Assembly: GCA_963847965.1 (NCBI GenBank)
Contig: CAWKCG010000048.1
Span: 124,001 to 188,000, forward strand
Direction: 5' to 3'
Length of the DNA: 64,000 bases
Source of the DNA: Palsa-504 sp963847965
GTDB taxonomy: Bacteria; Actinomycetota; Actinomycetes; Streptosporangiales; Streptosporangiaceae
In this document: positions 54,072 to 61,900 of the stretch, one piece after another
How positions within the stretch are numbered: the first letter of the stretch is position 1
Layout: each line of letters begins with the position of its first letter
Notes under the pieces: model-generated
Told to the model about the DNA's origin: nothing
What the model saw: the letters and a program-made list of their open reading frames with translations, nothing else
The model's database searches: none
Program-made: the position numbers and the translations under genes

Positions 54072-54203
54072 TCAGCGGGAGCCGTAGTTGTAGACCGAGG
54101 AGTTGCTGGGCGTGCCGTTGCCCGAGACCAGGTTGACGATCAGCACGGTCCCGCCGATCGCGATGGCCAGGCCGACGACGATGGCGATGATCACCCGGAC
54201 CAC
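54072..54203 (-). CDS. 43-residue membrane peptide, DUF2613-like
   Basis: A GTG at 54203 follows an AAAGGAG site by seven bases. The product has one membrane helix (VRVIIAIVVGLAIAIGGTVL) and ends in NGTPSNSSVYNYGSR. Tiny actinobacterial proteins with a single helix and a tyrosine-glycine-arginine end of this sort are grouped as DUF2613; function unknown. It is too short for usual ORF cut-offs, but start, ribosome site and composition agree. It is on the strand of the envelope genes. Confidence 0.7.
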   Translation of the reverse strand: MVRVIIAIVVGLAIAIGGTVLIVNLVSGNGTPSNSSVYNYGSR

Positions 54204-54251
54204 GACACTGCTCCTTTGGGTGGGATTTCATTGGAGGGTACAGCAGCCAGG

Positions 54252-56030
54252 TCAAGGGACGGTGAACGTTACCCTGGCGGCCGGCCCGGTCTTCTTTTTG
54301 AAGTTGACCGGCACCACCTTGGCCTGGTACTTGCCAGGCTGCAGCCCGGTGATGGTGGCGCCGTCGGAGTATGCGGTGGCCACGGGGATACCGCCTGGCT
54401 CACCCGGCCCTTGCAGGTAGACGCGGTAGTGGATGCTGAGGCCAGCATCGGGCCAGCTCAACGTGACCTTACCGGTGCCTGGCCTGGCTTGCACCGACGC
54501 CAGGCCGGGCACCGGCGGACATCCGGTGCCCGGATAAGCCCAAGCGTCGAACCATTGCGACGGGTTCCGCGCCACGATCCGCGGATCGTCCTGCGGTCCG
54601 CTCCTCGCCGAGTTGCCGGGCGCGCCCGGGTCATCGCCGAATGCCGCCATCGGAACGGCGATGAACCGGGGCAGCGTCACCGTATTGGTGAAGTCGGACA
54701 TCGGCACGCAGCCGGTGGTCACCGCCTCGGAGTTGACGTTATAGCTGATCACCAGCGCATCGCGGGTGGAAAGCGCGGGTTCGACCCGCGCCTCGTACAT
54801 GATGCGGTAGTCATCCGCGGCGTAGAGCCCGATGGTCGGGTCGCGGTACAGCAGCCTTCCGGCGCCGAAGTCGAACGGGCCCCACGGCGCGCTGGCCGGG
54901 TAGGCGTCGATATCAGGTCCACCAGGCGTCACCCCGCCCTGGATCAGCCAGTAGCGGCGCCCCACCTGGATCACGCTGAACCCGGTCGACACGCTGAGGC
55001 CGCTGCCCGGCGGCTGCACCGGCTCGGCATTGTGCTGTCCGGCCGCCCACGCGCCGGCGCCCGTGTAGAACCGCCACGCGGAGAACGTGGTCAGCTGCGA
55101 CGCCGGGACCCGGGCCAGGTAGAGCCGGTTGCCCGGGACCTGCACGTTCGGGCTCTGCGTCCCGTAGATGTACACCGTATTTCCGGCACGCAGCAGGGCG
55201 GCGCCCCACAGGATCGGGGAGCCGCCGGACGGCGGGGTGTAAGACGGCAGCGGGACCACGTCCGGCTGGGCGACTGCACCGTATTGGTGTCCGCGGCCGG
55301 CCGAGCTGAGCTGGCTGGCCGGGAAGGTGGCGATCACCGTTCCCACCGGGACGAACGGAAAGCGGCGGGCGAGGTAATGGTCGTAGAACTTGACGACCGT
55401 CCCGCTGATCTCGATGCCGTCCTCGTCCCAGTACCGGGCGGACTCCCCGACGGGCACCGTCAGCTGTGCCCCCACCACGGAGGCCGCGTTGCCAGGACCG
55501 CCGGGGCCGGTACAGGCTCCGCCGCCCGTCATGGTGACGAACGTGCTGCCCCGCCCGGTTGTGGTCTGGACGACCACCGCGTTGTGCACGAACCCGGACA
55601 GGTGCGAGAAGCCGATGGTAGGCCCGGCCGGGCCGATGAATGAATCGGAGAAGAACCAGGCGAGCTGTGCGGAGTTCAGCCGGATGGCGGAGACCCCGTC
55701 GCCGCCGGCCCAGTCGGCGCAGGTGGAATGATCGGAATAGGCGATCCACTCCCCGTCCAGCGCAGCAGGGTTCGGTTGCCCCGCTTCGTCCGGCGTAGCA
55801 GGGTTCGGTTGCCCCGCTGGAACGCTTACCAATACGGGCGGGTGGGTGCTCGGCGCGACCGGTCCAGACGGGTGGTGCCGCGCTGGGATCAGCCAGCCAA
55901 GCGCGATGCTCACCCCGGCGATGATCCCAATGACCAAGCCGCCCAGCTCCAGTCCGCGCCTACGCCGGCGGGCAGGGGCCTTGTCCGCGTCGGTTCCGGT
56001 GTCAGAAACCTGCGCCATCGGCGGAATCAT
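54252..56030 (-). CDS. Membrane-anchored extracellular protein with propeller-like and FnIII domains
   Basis: This protein has about 592 residues. After a basic stretch (RRRRRGLELG) comes one signal-anchor helix (LVIGIIAGVSIALGWLI), a Pro-rich spacer with a short NPATPDEAGQPNPAALD repeat, then a large beta-rich domain (DGEWIAYSDHSTCADWAGGDG, ARYWDEDGIEISG, GAGRLLYRDPTIGLYAADDYRIMYEARVEP) that could be a DUF4185-like beta-propeller. A C-terminal fibronectin III-type module follows (VQARPGTGKVTLSWPDAG...YRVYLQG). No catalytic motif is obvious. The ATG at 56030 overlaps the methyltransferase stop (ATGA); an in-frame ATG at 56018 is possible. It ends a surface-related three-gene set. Confidence 0.75.
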   Translation of the reverse strand: MIPPMAQVSDTGTDADKAPARRRRRGLELGGLVIGIIAGVSIALGWLIPARHHPSGPVAPSTHPPVLVSVPAGQPNPATPDEAGQPNPAALDGEWIAYSDHSTCADWAGGDGVSAIRLNSAQLAWFFSDSFIGPAGPTIGFSHLSGFVHNAVVVQTTTGRGSTFVTMTGGGACTGPGGPGNAASVVGAQLTVPVGESARYWDEDGIEISGTVVKFYDHYLARRFPFVPVGTVIATFPASQLSSAGRGHQYGAVAQPDVVPLPSYTPPSGGSPILWGAALLRAGNTVYIYGTQSPNVQVPGNRLYLARVPASQLTTFSAWRFYTGAGAWAAGQHNAEPVQPPGSGLSVSTGFSVIQVGRRYWLIQGGVTPGGPDIDAYPASAPWGPFDFGAGRLLYRDPTIGLYAADDYRIMYEARVEPALSTRDALVISYNVNSEAVTTGCVPMSDFTNTVTLPRFIAVPMAAFGDDPGAPGNSARSGPQDDPRIVARNPSQWFDAWAYPGTGCPPVPGLASVQARPGTGKVTLSWPDAGLSIHYRVYLQGPGEPGGIPVATAYSDGATITGLQPGKYQAKVVPVNFKKKTGPAARVTFTVP

Positions 56031-56755
56031 TCCTTCCGGGCGTGCACCAGCAGGATGGACGCGGCGGACGGCCAGCGGCAGAAGGCCCGGTCGAGCGGGC
56101 CAAGCGGCCGCGGCACGTCGTGGTACCGCGCCCCGGCTACCGTAACGCAGCGGAATCCCTGGGCGGCCAGGAACTCGGTCAGCGCCCGGCGCGTGAACAG
56201 GCGCAGGTGGCCGGCCACCACGCGGCCCGGCCTGCCGAACACCCCGCGCAGGCTCACCTCGGAGAAGACCGGCTGGATCCCGAGGGCGAGCAGCCCCCGG
56301 TTGTACCACGCGGCCAGGTTCGGTGTGGACAGCAGCAGCGAGCCATCTGCGCGGAGCACCCGCCGGGCCTCGGCGACCGCCGCGTCGGGGTCCACCAGGT
56401 GCTCGATCAGCTCGCTCATGATCACCACGTCCGCGGCGCCGTCCGCGACCGGCAGGCCCGGCGCGGTCACGCCCGCGCGGACCACCGTGAGGCCGAGCGC
56501 CTGCGCACGCCGCAGGGCGTCACCGGACCAGTCGATCCCGACGAACCGGTGCGCCGGGTGGGGACCGGCTACGACCGCGAGCGCTGAACCGTCGCCGCAG
56601 CCCAGGTCGACGATCACCGCCGGGTCGGTGCGGCCGCGCAGCATCCCGGCGAGCAACTGGGCCTGGCGCCGGGCCCGGTCGGGACCCGACGAGAGCGGGA
56701 CGCCTGGGCTCTCGTAGAACTCCTGCAGCGGGTTGCCGGGCGCCGTCACCCCCAT
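56027..56755 (-). CDS. Class I SAM-dependent methyltransferase
   Basis: This 242-residue protein has motif I VIVDLGCGDGSALAVV, GIDWSGDALRRAQAL, VVIMSELIEHLVDPDAAVAEARRVL and LLLSTPNLAAWYNRGLLALG. The TPNLAAWYNR segment is typical of methyltransferases found with glycosyltransferases in surface-sugar or lipid pathways. The ATG at 56755 overlaps the glycosyltransferase end by ten bases; the stop overlaps the anchored protein start. Substrate unknown, likely a glycan or glycolipid. Confidence 0.88.
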   Translation of the reverse strand: MGVTAPGNPLQEFYESPGVPLSSGPDRARRQAQLLAGMLRGRTDPAVIVDLGCGDGSALAVVAGPHPAHRFVGIDWSGDALRRAQALGLTVVRAGVTAPGLPVADGAADVVIMSELIEHLVDPDAAVAEARRVLRADGSLLLSTPNLAAWYNRGLLALGIQPVFSEVSLRGVFGRPGRVVAGHLRLFTRRALTEFLAAQGFRCVTVAGARYHDVPRPLGPLDRAFCRWPSAASILLVHARKE

Positions 56756-57918
56756 GACGGCTCCTTCCGCTTGATGGCCTCGTCGGCCACGCCGGCGAAG
56801 CCTTCCACCGCCGCGGACCAGTGCAGCTGCAGCGCCCGGGTGCGGGCCGCCTGGCCGAGTTGCTCGCGCCGCCGCCGATCGATCGTCAGCGACGCCCACT
56901 CCGAGGCGAACTGGCCCTCGGTCTGGACGAGCATCCCGGTCTGGCCGTGCACCACCGAGTCGCGCAGCCCCGGCACGTCGAAGGCGACCACGGGCGTGCC
57001 GCGGATCGCGGCTTCGGCGACCACGATTCCCCAGCCCTCGATCAGCGCCGGGTGCACGAGCAGCCACGCCGAGCACATCAGCCGGTGCTTGTCCTGCTCG
57101 GACACCCGGCCGGTGAACACCACCCCGGGCCCGGCCAGCGCCTCGAGCCTCGCCCGTTCCGGCCCGTCCCCGGCGATCACCAGCTTTCCTCCTACCACGT
57201 GCCGCACCCGGTCCCACAGCCGCAGCAGCAGGTCGAGGCGCTTGTAGTCGGCGAGCCGGCCGAACGAGAGGAACAGCGGGTCCGGTGACCGCGGCGTTAG
57301 CGGGTCGGGGCGCACGACGCCGTTGCAGATCTGGCGGATCCGGTCCTGGCCCACCCCCATCTGCTGCAGCGCCTCCGCCGTGGACGGGGACACGGTGAGG
57401 AACAGGTTCTTACGGTGCACCCAGGGCATGACCGAGTTCTCGATGCGCAGGCCGGCGGTGGAGAGCGGCGGGCGGAAGCGGATCGGCCACAGCTCGGTGT
57501 GCGCGTGGTTCACCAGGCAGAGCACCGGGCGCCGGCACCAGAGCGGCGCCAGGAAGGGCATCCCGTTGCAGACCTCGACGATCAGGTCGTAGTTCCTGAA
57601 GTGCCGCAGGTAGGCGAGGGGGGCGCGGAGGAACTGGGAGTACGTGCCGCCGTTGCGTGCCACGCGGTACGGTCGCTCGGCGACCGGTCCTCCGCACAGG
57701 AGGGTCACCTGGTTCCCGCGGGCGAACACGCCCGACGCCAGCTGGTCGACCAGGACCTCAGACCCCCCGGCGCGCGGGTTGGCGAGGTCCCGCCACGCGA
57801 CGAACAGGATGCTCATGGGCCGCGACCCGGGCGGTTCCTGCTGCGCGTGGACGGCCGATCCCGGCTTCGCAGGCGAAAGGCTCGCCTCCGCAGGCGAAAC
57901 GCCTGGATCATCGTTCAT
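56746..57918 (-). CDS. Glycosyltransferase family 4
   Basis: This retaining GT-B glycosyltransferase has FVAWRDLANPRAGGSEVLVDQLA near the N-terminus (acceptor-binding loop), then PLFLSFGRLADYKRLDLLLRLW, VIAGDGPERARLEALAGPG, and the EX7E-type HPALIEGWGIVVAEAAIRGTPVVAFDVPG. Start choices are the ATG at 57918, adding a ~34-residue low-complexity stretch with repeated SPAxxS, or the ATG at 57816 (MSILFVAWRD). It leads the minus-strand envelope set and is divergent from the other methyltransferase at 58139. Confidence 0.88.
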   Translation of the reverse strand: MNDDPGVSPAEASLSPAKPGSAVHAQQEPPGSRPMSILFVAWRDLANPRAGGSEVLVDQLASGVFARGNQVTLLCGGPVAERPYRVARNGGTYSQFLRAPLAYLRHFRNYDLIVEVCNGMPFLAPLWCRRPVLCLVNHAHTELWPIRFRPPLSTAGLRIENSVMPWVHRKNLFLTVSPSTAEALQQMGVGQDRIRQICNGVVRPDPLTPRSPDPLFLSFGRLADYKRLDLLLRLWDRVRHVVGGKLVIAGDGPERARLEALAGPGVVFTGRVSEQDKHRLMCSAWLLVHPALIEGWGIVVAEAAIRGTPVVAFDVPGLRDSVVHGQTGMLVQTEGQFASEWASLTIDRRRREQLGQAARTRALQLHWSAAVEGFAGVADEAIKRKEPSWG

Positions 57919-58138
57919 GTCGCGGCTCCAGGCCACTGGCGTCAGGGATCCGCATCAGCAGCGGGCCACGTCGTGATCCCTCGGTAAGGACGGCAACATA
58001 ATCCGGTGGTTACTTGCTGGTAGTCAAGGCTCCTGGAATACCACGCTAACCCGGTGCTCCTCGTTTACCGCGCAATAACATACGTAGACGACGATCACGC
58101 TGCCGAGCAGCGACCGTGCACGACACTCGAGGACTCGC

Positions 58139-58906
58139 ATGAGCCTGCTGGCGCCGATTCGCCGCCGCCGCGTCGACCAGGCGACCCGCTCCGGCCTGCT
58201 CCGGTCGGTCAGGCTGTTCCGCTTGTTCCTGGCCGAGCAGGCCCACCCGGAGAAGTTCTACGCGAGCCTCGCCGAGGATGCCGTGCGACAGGTCGCCGAG
58301 CACCACGAACTCGATGGCCGGACGGTGGTAGACGTCGGCGGCGGGGGCGGCTGGTTCACCGCCGCGTTCCGGGCCCGCGGCGCGCACTGCTACCTGTTCG
58401 AACCCGATCTGGCCGAACTGCGCCTGCGGACTGCCGCGCCGGCCGGAGCGGTGGTCGCGGACGGTTACTGGCTGCCGGTTCGCGCCGGCCACGCCGACGT
58501 GGTGTTCTCCTCGAACGTGCTCGAGCACGTCCCCGACCCGATGGGGCTGATCGAGGAGATGATCCGGGTTACCCGGCCGGGCGGGCTGGTGTACGTCTCG
58601 TACACCAACTGGTACTCCCCGTGGGGCGGGCACGAGATGTCGCCCTGGCACTACCTGGGCCCGCGATACGCGCGGCGCCGGTACACCAGGCGCTATCAGC
58701 GCAAGCCCAAGCACGAGTTCGGGGTCAACCTGTTCCCGCTCCACGTCGGGCCGGTGCTCCGGGCGCTGCGGGCCCGGCCGGACGTCACGATCGTGGCCGC
58801 GCGGCCCCGCTACTACCCGCGATGGTCCGGCCTCCTGGTCCGGGTGCCCGGCCTGCGCGAGGTGGCCACCTGGAACCTCATGCTGATCATGAGGCGCACC
58901 GGATGA
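58139..58906 (+). CDS. Class I SAM-dependent methyltransferase
   Basis: This 255-residue protein has motif I TVVDVGGGGGWFTAAF, YLFEPDLAELRLR, VVFSSNVLEHVPDPMGLIEEMIRVTRPGG and YTNWYSPWGGHEMSPWHYLG. The last block is common in actinobacterial methyltransferases paired with AftD. Its stop overlaps the AftD start by four bases (ATGA). A role in modifying a cell-wall glycan or lipid carrier is probable from position. Confidence 0.88.
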   Translation: MSLLAPIRRRRVDQATRSGLLRSVRLFRLFLAEQAHPEKFYASLAEDAVRQVAEHHELDGRTVVDVGGGGGWFTAAFRARGAHCYLFEPDLAELRLRTAAPAGAVVADGYWLPVRAGHADVVFSSNVLEHVPDPMGLIEEMIRVTRPGGLVYVSYTNWYSPWGGHEMSPWHYLGPRYARRRYTRRYQRKPKHEFGVNLFPLHVGPVLRALRARPDVTIVAARPRYYPRWSGLLVRVPGLREVATWNLMLIMRRTG

Positions 58907-61900
58907 CCACGCGGGCCGGAGGCAAGCGGCTCGCCGGCCCGCCGACGCCTGCCGGCGCGGGCGAGCAGGACCGCGCTGCCGGGCCAGCCGGGGAACGGGA
59001 CGGGACATCAGGCAGGCCGGCGCGCAGCCCGGTGCTGCGCTGGTCAGGCCTGGTGTGGCTGGCCGCGTTCGGCGTCCTGCTGGCGAACGACCCGGGCCGG
59101 ATGTTCTTCGACACCAAGCTCAGCGTGGACCTGGACCCTTCCGGCTTCTACGCGAGCCTGTGGCACCTGATGGACCCGCTGAACACCTTCGGCGCGCTGA
59201 ACAACCAGGCGATCGGCTACGCGGTGCCGATGGCGCCGTTCTACCTGGCAGGCCACCTCGCGCACGTGCCGGTCTGGCTCATCGAGCGGCTGTGGCTTTC
59301 GCTGATCATCGCGGTCGGTTTCTGCGGTCTGGTCAAGCTGGCGGACGTTCTCGGCATTGGCACGCCGACCTCCCGCTTCCTGGCCGGACTGGTGTTCGCG
59401 CTGTGGCCGACGTTCACGATCGTCATCGGGTCAACCTCGGCGACGGCGCTGCCCGGGATGCTCGCCCCGTGGGCGGTGCTGCCGCTGACCGCGGCCGTAC
59501 GCGGGAAAGGCGGCGTGGTCGGGCCCGCTGCGCGGTCCGGCGCGGTGGTGCTGCTCATGGGCGGCGTGAACGCCACCGTAACCATCGATGCGCTGCTGCT
59601 GCCCGCCTTGTTCATCCTCACCTGCGCCCGCGGGCGGCGGCTGGTCCTGCTGGCCCTCTGCTGGGGCGGCGCGGTGGCGATGGCTACCGCGTGGTGGGCC
59701 CTGCCGCTCCTGCTGCAAGGCAAGTACGCGTTCAACTTCCTGCCCTACATCGAGCAGGCGGTCACCACGACGGGCACGATGTCGGCCGCCACCGCGCTAC
59801 GCGGCGCAGGCAACTGGACCGCCTACCTCAACCTCGGCACGCCGTGGCTGCCCGCGGGCTGGGCCATGGTCGGCTCGCCCATGGCGATCATCGCCGGCGC
59901 CATCGCGGCCGTGTGCGGCCTGTACGGGCTGGCGCTGCGGAGCATGCCCTGGGCGGCCTGGCTCCGGCTGGCCGTCGGCATCGCCGCGGCCGGCGCGCTG
60001 GCCGGTTACGGCGGGTCGCTCGGCGGCCCGTTTCACACGGGAGTCGATCACCTGCTGGACGGCCCCCTCGCGCCGTTCCGCAGCGTGTACAAGCTGGAAC
60101 CGGTCATCGCGGCCGCGCTGGCGCTGGGGCTGGCGCACGCCGTCGCGACCTGGCTGGCGCGGGCCCCAGGCGGGAAGGATGGCCGCCTCCAGCGGGTATT
60201 CGCCCTGGAGGCCAGGGCCGTCGCGGGCATCGTCCTGATCGGGCTCATGCTGCCGTACCTGTCCGGCCGGATCTTGAATCCGGGCACGTTCTCCGCGGTG
60301 CCCCGCTACTGGTATCAGGTCGCCGCGTTCCTGGCGGCCCGGTCCCCGCTGAACACCGCGCTGGTGGTGCCCGCGGACGCGCACGGCGACTACCTCTGGG
60401 GCGACCCGATCGACGACCCGCTCGTGGCGCTGGCCTCCTCACCCTGGGCGGAGGCCGGGCTGGTGCCGTACGGCGGCGCCGGATCGCAGATCCTGCTTGA
60501 GGAGGCGGAGAACGCCATCGAATCAGGCGAACAGGTCGGCGGCCTGGCCGGCTACCTCCAGCGCGCCGGGATCCGCTACGTCGTGGTGCGGAACGACCTG
60601 GACCCGCGGCAGGTGGGCTACACGTCCGCGGCGCTCGTGCACCAGACCCTGGCGCTGTCTGGGTTCACCCGGGTCGCCTCGTTCGGGCCGCTCATCGGCG
60701 GCGCGCAGATCGAGCCGCGGGCCACCCGGGCGCAGCAGGCGGCGCTGCCCAGCTACCCGGCGGTCGAGGTCTACGCCGCGGCCGGCGAAGGGACGGGGGC
60801 CAGTGCCACCCCGGGGGGACGACCCCCCCAGGCCCCCCCGCTGAGCCCCGTGACCACCCTGCCCGTCAGCCAGACCGTGCTGGTCAACGGGGGACCGGAC
60901 TCGCTACTGCAGCTCACCGGGCAGGGCCTGCTCGGCCCGGGCCAGCCCGCCATCATCGCCGGGGACCCTCTGCCGGCCACCCCCGCGCTATGGGCGGTCA
61001 CCGACGGGCAGCGCCGGGCGGACACGCTGTTCGGCCTGGTCAATGACAACGTGTCCTACACCTACACCGCGACGGAGACCAACCCGTCCGGCGCCGGGCA
61101 ACTCGGCCGGGAGGGCGGCCCGCCGAGGCAACTGCTGCCGGTACCGGCCGCCGGGCACCAGACCGTCGCCGTGCTGTCCGGCGCGGCGAGCGTGACCGCA
61201 TCGTCGTACGGGTCGTGGATCGCCGACACCCAGCAGGATGACCCGGTTAACGCGTTCGACGGCAACCCGGCGACGGCCTGGGCGGAAGGTAACGAGCGGA
61301 CGCCGGTCGGGCAGTGGATCCAGATCACCTTCACCGGGCCGCTTGACCTGCCGGCGCGGATCGGGATACGCCTGCTTGACGACAGCACGGCCCGGGAGAT
61401 CGCCAGCGTGCTCCAGGTGTCCACCGCGGCGGGCAGCGCCACCACCGAGGTCGCCGCGACCGGCGCGGTCCAGCCGCTGAACGTGGTCCCCGGCCGCACC
61501 CGCTGGCTGCGCATCACGATCCTCGGCGCCCGGCGGATCAGGCTGGCCTACCCGGGAGCGGGCATCTCCGACGTGCTGATCCCGGGAGTCCGGGTGACCC
61601 GCCTGCTCCAGCCCGCGGAGGATCCGGCGGGCCAGCGGGCGCCATCGGTCGCGTTCTCCTTCCACCAGCAGGTGCCGTCGCCGTTCGCCTTCGCCGACCC
61701 GAACGCCACCTCGCCGATGGCCCGGACGTTCACGGTCGCCGGCCCGGTGAAAGCGCGGCTGGAGGGTTCCGCGCTCGCCTTGCCGGGGCCCGGCCTTGAC
61801 GCGCTGCTCGACAAGATCGGCCTGCCCGGCCCGGGTGCGCTGCAGGTCACCGTCGCCTCGACACCGGGCGCGCAGCCGGCCGGGTTCCCGGCGTCCCTGA

